Below the pieces are notes generated by a model. That model was not told the DNA's origin. It searched no databases and worked only from the letters and a program-made list of their open reading frames with translations. A program made the translations under genes and the position numbers. Source: Pseudomonas sp. (lineage in GTDB: Bacteria; Pseudomonadota; Gammaproteobacteria; Pseudomonadales; Pseudomonadaceae). From it: a DNA stretch of 30,485 nt. The first letter of the stretch is position 1. Each line of letters starts with the position of its first letter. Positions 23,005 to 29,731 of the stretch are shown here, piece after piece. The stretch covers positions 1 through 30,485 of the forward strand of contig DNMQ01000326.1 in the NCBI GenBank assembly GCA_003488145.1, written 5' to 3'.

Positions 23005-24186
23005 GTGCAGACTGACGTGGTGGTAATCGGTGCCGGTGCGGCCGGTCTAATGTGCGCCTTCACCGCCGCTGCACGGGGTCGACAGGTCTTGCTGCTGGAC
23101 CACGCCAACAAGGCCGGCAAGAAAATCCTCATGTCCGGTGGCGGCCGCTGCAACTTCACCAATATGTACACCGAACCGTCGAATTTCCTCTCCAGCAACT
23201 CGCATTTCTGCAAGTCGGCGCTGGCACGCTACACCCAGTGGGACTTCATCGAGCTGGTCAGCCGCCACGGCGTGCCCTATCACGAGAAGAAGCTCGGTCA
23301 GCTGTTCTGCGATAACAAATCCAGCGACATCCTCGAGATGCTGCTGGACGAATGCGCGCAGGCCGGCGTGGATCTGTGTCTGAACACCCCGGTCGAGTCG
23401 ATCGAGAAGCATGCTGAGGGATATCTGCTGCACACCGGCGTCGGCCCGGTGCGCTGCCAATCGCTGGTGATCGCCACCGGCGGCCTGTCGATTCCCACCC
23501 TCGGTGCCAGCGGTTTCGGCTACCAGATCGCGCGGCAGTTCGGCCACAACGTGCTGCCGACACGCGCTGGACTGGTGCCTTTCACCATCACCGAGCCGCA
23601 GCTCAAGACGATCTGCACCGAGCTGTCCGGCACCTCGGTGGACGATTGCCTGGTCAGCTGCAACGGCCAGAGCTTTCGCGAAAACATCCTGTTCACCCAT
23701 CGCGGACTCTCTGGCCCGGCGATCCTGCAGATCTCGTCCTACTGGCAACCGGGAGATGTGGTGCACATCAACCTGCTGCCACATCTCGACCTCGGCGAGT
23801 GGCTGGCGACGCAGAAGCAGGAGCGCCCCAATGCAGAGTTGAAGACGCTGCTCGGCGAGGTTTTCACACGCAAGATGGCCGGGCTGCTCTGCGAACACTG
23901 GTTCGCATCCAGACCACTGAAGCAATACGTACCCAGCGAGCTGGAAGCGATTGCAGAGAAGCTCACAGACTGGCAGCTGGTACCGGCCGGCACCGAAGGG
24001 TATCGCACGGCAGAGGTGACGCTGGGCGGGGTAGATACGCGGGAAGTGTCATCCAAGACCATGGAATCGCAGAAATCAGCAGGGCTGTATTTCATCGGCG
24101 AGGTGCTGGACGTTACCGGCCACCTGGGTGGTTTCAACTTCCAGTGGGCTTGGGCATCGGCCTACGCCGCAGGCCAGTTCGCCTAG
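23005..24186 (+). CDS. YhiN/HI0933 family FAD-dependent oxidoreductase
   Basis: A 393-residue flavoprotein of the HI0933/YhiN family. The N-terminal Rossmann motif is G-A-G-A-A-G (residues 9-14), followed by the family hallmark G-K-K-I-L-M-S-G-G-G-R-C-N-F-T-N (about 38-53), A-T-G-G-L-S near 157, the F-T-H-R-G-L-S-G-P-A-I-L-Q segment near 231 and the C-terminal G-L-Y-F-I-G-E-V-L-D-V-T-G-H-L-G-G-F-N-F-Q-W-A. The protein is cytoplasmic; its substrate is unknown. The start is GTG at 23005, supported by GAGGTAA at 22992-22998. It is divergent from the solute-binding pseudogene and convergent with a small lipoprotein gene. Confidence 0.93.
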   Translation: MQTDVVVIGAGAAGLMCAFTAAARGRQVLLLDHANKAGKKILMSGGGRCNFTNMYTEPSNFLSSNSHFCKSALARYTQWDFIELVSRHGVPYHEKKLGQLFCDNKSSDILEMLLDECAQAGVDLCLNTPVESIEKHAEGYLLHTGVGPVRCQSLVIATGGLSIPTLGASGFGYQIARQFGHNVLPTRAGLVPFTITEPQLKTICTELSGTSVDDCLVSCNGQSFRENILFTHRGLSGPAILQISSYWQPGDVVHINLLPHLDLGEWLATQKQERPNAELKTLLGEVFTRKMAGLLCEHWFASRPLKQYVPSELEAIAEKLTDWQLVPAGTEGYRTAEVTLGGVDTREVSSKTMESQKSAGLYFIGEVLDVTGHLGGFNFQWAWASAYAAGQFA

Positions 24187-24209
24187 CCTGCGCGACGCCG
24201 AATCGGCGC

Positions 24210-24392
24210 TTACTCGTTGGTCCGGTTGGACGGTGGCGAGATTTCCCGCGGCCCGGCGGGATCGGTCGCCGTGTTCTGGTATTCCTGCTGGTTGCGGGTG
24301 TTGTTGTCCAGTGCCGATCTTTCGTCATCCGGCGAGCAACCGGCCAGAGCCAGCGCCGTCAGCGCACCGGCGAATGCAAATTTCCACTTCAT
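24210..24392 (-). CDS. Small lipoprotein (60 residues)
   Basis: A 60-residue putative lipoprotein. The basic N-terminus M-K-W-K and hydrophobic core end in L-A-L-A-G-C, a clear lipobox with Cys19. The mature part is about 42 residues, polar and rich in Asn, Asp and Pro, without recognisable domains. Position +2 after the Cys is Ser, which favours outer-membrane sorting by Lol. AGGAGA precedes the ATG. A second small lipoprotein gene lies 64 bp upstream on the same strand. The function is unknown. Confidence 0.75.
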   Translation of the reverse strand: MKWKFAFAGALTALALAGCSPDDERSALDNNTRNQQEYQNTATDPAGPREISPPSNRTNE

Positions 24393-24409
24393 CGCTGTCT
24401 CCTGCTGAA

Positions 24410-24436
24410 GGCACCCCGCAGTTAGCGCGGAGTGCC
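24410..24436. other. Strong hairpin between two lipoprotein genes
   Basis: On the minus strand GGCACTCCGCG pairs with TGCGGGGTGCC (11 positions, two G-T wobbles) over the five-base loop CTAAC. No T-run follows, so it looks more like a partial terminator or an RNA-stability element between the 24756-24457 gene and the 24392-24210 gene. Confidence 0.65.
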
Positions 24437-24456
24437 CGGATCAGGTGGTGCCGAAC

Positions 24457-24756
24457 TTACTGCGAAGTACCGGTGCCAGTGCTCGGCGCGGTGCCGGAGC
24501 CGGACTCGGTGCCCAGGCCGCTGCCGTTGTCGGCTGGCGGAGTTGCCATGCCACCGGAGGTGCCGGTACCAGTTCCGGTGCTCGGCGCAGTGCCGGTCCC
24601 GGTGCCTGCAGGCGGAGTGGTGGTATCAGTGGAGGGTGCGGCAGGCTGCTCGGTAGTCGCCGGCGGCGGGGTCGGCTCGCGCTCGCGATCTTCATCCGGG
24701 CCGCAACCGACCAACAGGAGCCCGAGTACGGGGGGCAGCAGATAGGTAAGACGCAT
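24457..24756 (-). CDS. Small lipoprotein with Thr/Gly/Pro/Ser-rich repeats (99 residues)
   Basis: A 99-residue putative lipoprotein. The lipobox is L-L-L-V-G-C (Cys18), followed by G-P-D-E-D-R-E-R-E-P. The rest is low-complexity: runs of T-P-P, T-T and G-T-G-T, with the unit G-T-A-P-S-T-G-T-G-T appearing twice (about residues 56-65 and 87-96). This reads as a flexible, surface-extended stalk. GGAGG precedes the ATG. It lies 64 bp ahead of the other small lipoprotein gene; both have short disordered mature parts. The function is unknown. Confidence 0.75.
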   Translation of the reverse strand: MRLTYLLPPVLGLLLVGCGPDEDREREPTPPPATTEQPAAPSTDTTTPPAGTGTGTAPSTGTGTGTSGGMATPPADNGSGLGTESGSGTAPSTGTGTSQ

Positions 24757-24908
24757 GGTTAACCTCCTTCAGAGTGGTCCGGCAGTGGCCGGCGAATTCT
24801 TGAATCCAGCAGATTCACAGAAGGTTGACCCCCGTTTGCCGTAAGAGTGCCCTGACCGCCCCGTCAGAGCCCATCCCCCACCGATCGGCTCGACGGCCGT
24901 CGTGATCG

Positions 24909-27131
24909 TTACGCGACCGCCGGCTGCGCGGAACGCAGCCGCCAGAGCCCGTCGACACAGCGTTCGCCGTCGAACAATGCCTGAAGTTCCGTAGCCGGCC
25001 GCGGCCGGCTGAACCAATAGCCTTGCACCAGCTGGCAGCCCTCGGCCACGAGAAACGCCACCTGCTCGGGGTGCTCCACGCCTTCGGCGACGACGGCCAG
25101 GCCGAGGCTCTGGCCAAGGCCGATGACGGCACGACTGATCGCCACGGAGTCGGCATCGTCCGGTGCGGCGGCAATGAAGCTGCGATCGACCTTTAGCACA
25201 TGCAGCGGGTAACGTTTGAGGTAACCGAGCGAACAATAGCCAGTACCGAAGTCGTCCAGCGCCAGGCGAACACCCAGCGCGGCAATCTCGTGCAGCGCGC
25301 CCATCATCAGCTCGCTGTCCTGCATCAAAAGCGTCTCGGTGATCTCCAGCAGCAGGCTCGCGGGTGGCAGGCCGGTTTCACGCAGCACACGGGCCAGCAG
25401 CGCGGCGAAACCGGGCTGCTGCAGCTGACGAATCGACAGGTTGACCGCGCAGTACAGCTGGCTCTGCCCCGCCAGCTGCCAGCGGCGCACCTGACAGCAG
25501 GCCTCGCGCAGCACCCACTCACCAACCCGGACGATCTCGCGCGACTCTTCCAGCACCGGAATGAACTCATTGGGCGCCACCGGCTGGTTGTTAAAGCGCC
25601 AGCGCAGCAGCGCTTCAACGCCGACCAGATAGGGTTGATCGCCTGCTACACGGCAGATCGGCTGATAGTGCAAGGTGAATTCGCAGCGCGTCAGCGCCTG
25701 CGCCAGTGCGCTCTCGAGCTCCAGCTGGCGCGCTGCCTTGGAATGCAGGCCATCGCAGAACAGCGCGAATTGGTCCTTGCCGGCGCTCTTGGCCCGGTAC
25801 AGCGCCAGATCAGCCGCCTGCAGCGCGTTCAGCGCCTGGCCATCGCGCTGCAAGGGCGCGATGCCGATGCTGGCGCTGACCGACAGCGTTCGCTCGCCGA
25901 GCTGCAGCGGCTGACGCAGCTCGACCAGCATCCGTTGCGCCACACGCTCGGCATCAGCTTCGCATGCCAGATCGCCGAGCAGGGCGACGAACTCATCGCC
26001 GCCGAAGCGTGCAAGGTGATCGCCGGGGCGCAGGCAGCGCAGCAAGCGCTGCGCCACCTCGACCAGCACCTGGTCGCCGGCGCCATGCCCGAGACTGTCG
26101 TTGATTAGCTTGAAGCGGTCCAGGTCCACGAACAGCAGCGCGGCAGCGCGTCCATGGGGACGCTGCTGTACCTCCTTGAGCAGCTCCTCGAGGTGCAGGC
26201 GGTTGGCCAGGCCAGTCAGCGCATCGTGACGTGCCGCGTGACGCAAGCAGTCTTCGGCGGCCTTGCGCGCACTGATGTCGGTCTGCGAACCGGCCATGCG
26301 CAAGGTCCCCAGCTCGCAGCGTTCGGCCACACCGCGCACCAGCACCCAGAGGTACTCACCGCGCTCGGTACGGACGCGGTACTCGTGAACCAGCGAAGGG
26401 CTGCGGCCGTTCAGGTGGTCGGCGATGGCCTCGCGCAACCCGGGCAGATCGTCCGAGTGCACCCGTTCGAACCAGCTGCGGCTGCAGTAACTGGGTTGTG
26501 CTGGCATTGCCAGCATGGCGGTCCAGCGCTCGGAAAGGTGCAGCCGGTCATGCTCGACGTCCCACTCCCAGATGCCGTCTTCGGAGCCGCGCAACGCGCG
26601 CGTCAGGCGCGCTTCGCTGTCCTCCAGCGCATGTCGCTGCGCCGCACTGTAGGTGTCGATGGCGAGAATCATGTCGAAGAAGACGATCTTCAGCAGGCTG
26701 TCGTAAACCGCATGCTGCTCGTCGTCGCCTACCAGGGCGCGCAGCATTTCCGACAGATACAGCCGATAAGCCCTGAGATACCACTCCAGATCGACGCCGA
26801 CGCGCTGATGCACCAGCCCGACCAGCAGACGATCACGCACATAGTCGCGCTCATATGGCCCGTTCCAGAGGCGGCGGTAGTACTCCTGCTGGCGCTGCTT
26901 GAGGCGTGTCAGACCGGCGCGATCGCTGCGCATCGCTGACGGCTGGCCGAAGTCGGCAAGGTGTTCGTAGAGTTTTTCGATGAAGACCCGATGCGCCGGC
27001 TCGAGCTCAGCAGCCGCCCGGTTAAGGCGCAGCGCATCGCTGGCCTGCCATTGCAGGAAACGCTTGCGCGTAAGGATCTGGTCGAGGCCCAGCCCGACTC
27101 GTTGCAACAGCGCCTTCAGCTCGTCTTCCAT
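24909..27131 (-). CDS. Globin-coupled PAS-GGDEF-EAL c-di-GMP protein
   Basis: A 740-residue signalling protein. A protoglobin-type sensor (about 1-165) shows the proximal-His region G-L-V-H-Q-R-V-G-V-D-L-E-W-Y-L-R-A-Y (His108), expected to bind haem and sense O2 or NO. A PAS domain (about 170-300) follows. The GGDEF domain has an intact G-G-D-E-F (377-381) and a product-inhibition R-P-G-D five residues ahead. The EAL domain has intact E-A-L (506-508), D-D-F-G-T-G-Y, K-V-D-R-S-F and A-E-G-V-E, so both diguanylate cyclase and phosphodiesterase activities are possible. ATG 27131 has GGGA at -9 and begins on the globin helix; ATG 27236 would add 35 residues but has no ribosome site. A hemerythrin gene lies upstream. 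Confidence 0.9.
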   Translation of the reverse strand: MEDELKALLQRVGLGLDQILTRKRFLQWQASDALRLNRAAAELEPAHRVFIEKLYEHLADFGQPSAMRSDRAGLTRLKQRQQEYYRRLWNGPYERDYVRDRLLVGLVHQRVGVDLEWYLRAYRLYLSEMLRALVGDDEQHAVYDSLLKIVFFDMILAIDTYSAAQRHALEDSEARLTRALRGSEDGIWEWDVEHDRLHLSERWTAMLAMPAQPSYCSRSWFERVHSDDLPGLREAIADHLNGRSPSLVHEYRVRTERGEYLWVLVRGVAERCELGTLRMAGSQTDISARKAAEDCLRHAARHDALTGLANRLHLEELLKEVQQRPHGRAAALLFVDLDRFKLINDSLGHGAGDQVLVEVAQRLLRCLRPGDHLARFGGDEFVALLGDLACEADAERVAQRMLVELRQPLQLGERTLSVSASIGIAPLQRDGQALNALQAADLALYRAKSAGKDQFALFCDGLHSKAARQLELESALAQALTRCEFTLHYQPICRVAGDQPYLVGVEALLRWRFNNQPVAPNEFIPVLEESREIVRVGEWVLREACCQVRRWQLAGQSQLYCAVNLSIRQLQQPGFAALLARVLRETGLPPASLLLEITETLLMQDSELMMGALHEIAALGVRLALDDFGTGYCSLGYLKRYPLHVLKVDRSFIAAAPDDADSVAISRAVIGLGQSLGLAVVAEGVEHPEQVAFLVAEGCQLVQGYWFSRPRPATELQALFDGERCVDGLWRLRSAQPAVA

Positions 27132-27266
27132 GCCTTTCCCGATGCGATGGCCCGCCCAGTGCGCCCACCTTCGCTTGGCGTTCTGCCAGTCAGGGGCGAC
27201 GATCAGGTGCGGTACCAATTGATGCCATAAAGCCATCTAGGGTCGCAGCGGCGCTTCGTCGCATTA

Positions 27267-27280
27267 TTGATGCAAGTCAG
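27267..27280. promoter_or_regulatory. Candidate ANR/FNR-type site upstream of the globin-GGDEF-EAL gene
   Basis: On the minus strand this reads CTGAC-TTGC-ATCAA, nine of ten positions matching the Pseudomonas ANR/DNR form TTGAC-N4-ATCAA, and eight of ten matching TTGAT-N4-ATCAA. It lies 136 bp before ATG 27131, in the gap after the hemerythrin gene. Control by ANR or DNR would fit an oxygen- or NO-sensing product. A match this short needs genome context. Confidence 0.4.
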
Positions 27281-27353
27281 CGAAGCGATGGGTCCGGGGA
27301 CAGACGATAGTCGGGCGCACCGAGGCAGGACGCCCCGGCAGCCCCTCCGGTAC

Positions 27354-27827
27354 TCAGGCCGCCAGCTTGGCGGTCAGCTCCTTCTTGAGGCGGGCGCGCA
27401 GTTCGCTCATCTGCTCACCCATTTCCTCGAGGCGCTTGGCATCGAAAAGCTCGCGTGCCTGCGGGAACATTTCCGATTCCTCTTCCTCGATATGGTGCTC
27501 GAGCAGCTCCTTGCACACCTTGGCGCGACCGGAGAATTCGAGGCTGCCGGGATCGGTTGCCTTCAGATCCGGCAGTACCAGTGCATCCACCGCACGGTGT
27601 TCTTCCTTGGCCTCGTGGTACATCTTTGCTTCTTCCTTGCCGCCAGCTTCCTTGTAGGCGGGATAGAGAATCTGCTCTTCCAGCTGGGTATGGATGGTCA
27701 CTTCCATTTCCAGCTTGCTCAGCAGCTCGGTGCGTGTCTTCACGGCACGCTCGGTGGAATCGGTCAGGCGCGTCAGCAGGTCCTTCACGCGCTCATGATC
27801 CTCAATCAACAGGTCGATGGCGTTCAT
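27354..27827 (-). CDS. Hemerythrin-domain protein
   Basis: A 157-residue four-helix protein with non-haem di-iron ligands of the hemerythrin HHE type. Candidate ligands are H11 (E-D-H-E-R), H46 and E50 (H-T-Q-L-E), H71 and H77 (H-E-A-K-E-E-H), H111 or H112 and E116 (H-H-I-E-E-E-E). The C-terminal third is a charged helix. Family members bind O2, sense iron or NO, or protect iron-sulphur repair; which applies here is not readable. AGAGGATAG precedes the ATG. The globin-coupled c-di-GMP gene is downstream on the same strand, giving two oxygen-binding proteins in a row. Confidence 0.9.
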   Translation of the reverse strand: MNAIDLLIEDHERVKDLLTRLTDSTERAVKTRTELLSKLEMEVTIHTQLEEQILYPAYKEAGGKEEAKMYHEAKEEHRAVDALVLPDLKATDPGSLEFSGRAKVCKELLEHHIEEEESEMFPQARELFDAKRLEEMGEQMSELRARLKKELTAKLAA

Positions 27828-27882
27828 GTGGCTATCCTCTTCGGCTTCACGGCAAACGAACCGGGCTCTACGGCCCGGTGTC

Positions 27883-27912
27883 GAAAAATATGGCTGCGGT
27901 CATCCCGCAGCC
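27883..27912 (-). terminator. Intrinsic terminator after DUF3509 gene
   Basis: On the minus strand GGCTGCGG pairs with CCGCAGCC (27892-27912) over a five-base loop, followed by ATATTTTTC. It lies 7 bp after the DUF3509 stop. A second hairpin, ACCGGGC-TCTACG-GCCCGGT (27860-27879), follows. Together they separate this gene from the hemerythrin gene. Confidence 0.75.
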
Positions 27913-27919
27913 GGGCGGC

Positions 27920-28198
27920 TCAGGCGTACTCGTAGGTCGGCAGTGCGGTACGGCTCTGGCTCTGCAGATGTGCGATGGAAGGCGACATCCCCGCCTCCAG
28001 CGCGAGGTCCCGGCGTACCGAGCTGACGACCCATTCCAGTTGCATCCGGGTTTGGGTCTGGCCCTTGGAAAGCGCTCGCTTGACCAGAACACGGTCGTCG
28101 TTGCGCAGGGTCAGCAGCAGCCCGCCATCCGGGCGGGGCTCGGTGAGCACTTCGAACTCAGGGAATGCGGCAGTGAGGAATTGTTGTGCAGCGGTCAT
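27920..28198 (-). CDS. DUF3509 domain protein
   Basis: A 92-residue soluble protein of the Pseudomonas-typical DUF3509 family. Visible family parts are the start T-A-A-Q-Q-F-L-T-A-A-F-P-E-F, the R-P-D-G-G-L-L-L-T-L segment (about 24-33) and the central R-V-L-V-K-R-A-L (about 38-45). There are no cysteines, no signal peptide and no membrane helix. The function is unknown. The ATG at 28198 has GGAG nine bases upstream; a TTG fifteen bases earlier overlaps that site and is rejected. Upstream is an AT-rich promoter region unlike the rest of the window. Confidence 0.82.
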   Translation of the reverse strand: MTAAQQFLTAAFPEFEVLTEPRPDGGLLLTLRNDDRVLVKRALSKGQTQTRMQLEWVVSSVRRDLALEAGMSPSIAHLQSQSRTALPTYEYA

Positions 28199-28269
28199 TG
28201 TTCTGTACTCCAATAAGTTCCAGCGAACCTAACGGAGCAGCGTTCGTGCCAACCTGACCAATGATTTTT

Positions 28270-28297
28270 TATCTAGCAAAAACAATAACTTATGAAA
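28270..28297 (-). promoter_or_regulatory. Candidate promoter of DUF3509 gene in an AT-rich patch
   Basis: On the minus strand TTTCAT (28297-28292) and TAGATA (28275-28270) are spaced by 16 bp, a weak -35 and a fair -10, 72 bp before the ATG. The patch 28258-28316 is strikingly AT-rich for this genome, with runs of A and T on both strands, which suits a strong or UP-element-assisted promoter. Confidence 0.4.
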
Positions 28298-28375
28298 TTA
28301 TGCCCAGGCATTAAGCCGTGCAAAACGCAATACGAAGCGTGACGCAGGTTGCATTCTGCGGTCTGCATTGGCTGT

Positions 28376-28990
28376 TCAGCCCTTACGCCAGACACTCGCT
28401 AGCCAAGGTTGTTCCTCCCGTGGCAGCCCAGCGGGGCGGTAATAGTGCTCCAGTTCGACGAAACCGGCGGCCAGCAGGCGTTCGCACCAGGTCGGCCAGG
28501 CATACCAGACGCCGTAGCGATCTCCACTCCAGCCCTCCTGGTCCTGACCGCGCGGGTTGGAGCAGAACAACACCCCACCCGGCTTCAAGCTATCGCTCAG
28601 CTGCAAAAGGACCCTGGGCAATTCGGTGCTAGGCACGTGAAACAGCACCGCATTGGCGAAGATCCCATCGAACGATTGGGCCGGAAGCTCCAGTTGCAGC
28701 AGATCCTGATGCCAGACTTCACAGCCACTGTCGGCGCGAGCCATCTCGACGAACGCCTCTGTTCCATCGAGACCTATCGCCACATGCCCACGGGTTCTCA
28801 GGGTCTTCAGATCACGACCTGGACCACAGCCGAGGTCGAGGATGCGCAGCGGCGGTTCTGCCTGAATGTGACGCAGAAGGGCATCGATGTTCTGGCTGAC
28901 GTCGTGGTCGAGCGTACCCTCGCGGAAAGCCTCTGCATTGAGGCGGTAGTAATCGAGCGTGCGCTGCGCGGCGGCCTCGGTATCGTTCAT
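28376..28990 (-). CDS. Class I SAM-dependent methyltransferase
   Basis: A 204-residue soluble methyltransferase. Motif I is I-L-D-L-G-C-G-P-G-R-D-L (residues 50-61), followed by the acidic residue at the end of strand 2 in I-G-L-D-G-T (about 72-77), motif II-like D-G-I-F-A-N-A-V-L-F-H-V and a K-P-G-G-V-L-F post-motif segment. The sequence G-V-W-Y-A-W-P-T-W-C-E-R-L-L-A-A-G-F is characteristic of a small bacterial subgroup. The substrate is unknown; small molecules are typical. The ATG at 28990 was chosen over a longer TTG start because GGAG (in C-T-G-G-A-G) lies just before it. No operon partner is seen. Confidence 0.87.
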   Translation of the reverse strand: MNDTEAAAQRTLDYYRLNAEAFREGTLDHDVSQNIDALLRHIQAEPPLRILDLGCGPGRDLKTLRTRGHVAIGLDGTEAFVEMARADSGCEVWHQDLLQLELPAQSFDGIFANAVLFHVPSTELPRVLLQLSDSLKPGGVLFCSNPRGQDQEGWSGDRYGVWYAWPTWCERLLAAGFVELEHYYRPAGLPREEQPWLASVWRKG

Positions 28991-29290
28991 GGGCGACTCC
29001 AGCAAGAGAATGGCGCAACCCTAGCGCGGCCTCGAGCCTAGGGCCAGTGCTGCGACCGACCTGTACTGCTGGTCAGGCGCCCCCGGCTAGGCGCCCCCGG
29101 CTAAGGTAGGCATTGAGCGTTGCGCCTGGAACGGCGAGGATGCCTCTCACAACGTGCGCCAGCGCACAGTAGCCGGCGGAAAGCGACGACCGTCCGGCTG
29201 CAGGACTGAAACTTGCAGCGCGTAACCTGTCGAAATCCTGTCCGGCTCTACAACGGCTGGAATGCAGCGAAACGCAACATCGAGACCACC
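28991..29290. other. 300-bp gap with a 14-bp tandem duplication
   Basis: No coding sequence is credible here. AGGCGCCCCCGGCT is perfectly duplicated head to tail at 29075-29088 and 29089-29102. No strong promoter is seen, though both flanking genes (divergent) need one in this gap. Confidence 0.6.
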
Positions 29291-29671
29291 ATGAACCAGG
29301 CACTGCCGAAAATCGTTCTGCTCGTCGAAGACGAGCCGCATATCCTCAGCCTGCTCTCGGACTATCTGGCCAGCGAGGGCTACCAGGTACTGGAAGCGGA
29401 CAGCGCGCCCAAGGCATTCGAAATCCTGGCGACCAAACCGCAGCTGGATCTGTTGGTAACCGACTTCCGCCTGCCCGGCAACGTATCCGGAGTGATGATC
29501 GCCGAGCCGGCACTCAAGCTGCGGCCCGACCTCAAGGTGATCTTCATCAGCGGCTATCCGATCGAAATCTATGAATCGGGCAGCCCCATTGCGCGCTCGG
29601 CGCCGGTGCTGGCCAAGCCCTTCGCCCTGGACACGCTGCACAGCCAGATTCAGGCATTGCTCGCCAGCTGA
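29291..29671 (+). CDS. Stand-alone receiver-domain response regulator
   Basis: A 126-residue CheY-like protein consisting only of a receiver domain. Visible residues are V-L-L-V-E-D-E-P-H (acidic pocket), the phospho-site in L-L-V-T-D-F-R-L-P-G (Asp near 56), the S-G-Y-P segment (Ser near 84) and V-L-A-K-P-F (Lys near 104). The T-D-F-R-L-P-G form and the G-Y-P switch resemble receivers of hybrid kinases and FixJ-type proteins more than CheY itself. With no output domain it would act by protein contact. No kinase is adjacent. The ATG at 29291 was chosen at the start of the domain; its ribosome site is weak. Confidence 0.88.
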   Translation: MNQALPKIVLLVEDEPHILSLLSDYLASEGYQVLEADSAPKAFEILATKPQLDLLVTDFRLPGNVSGVMIAEPALKLRPDLKVIFISGYPIEIYESGSPIARSAPVLAKPFALDTLHSQIQALLAS

Positions 29672-29690
29672 CCGACACTGCGCCGAAACG

Positions 29691-29717
29691 AAAAAGCCCG
29701 CATATCGCGGGCTTTTT
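29691..29717. terminator. Bidirectional intrinsic terminator
   Basis: AAAAAGCCCGC, loop ATATC, GCGGGCTTTTT: an 11-bp perfect stem flanked by A5 and T5, so it works in both directions. It serves the receiver gene on the plus strand and fba on the minus strand. Confidence 0.93.
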
Positions 29718-29731
29718 CACGTCTGGACGGA

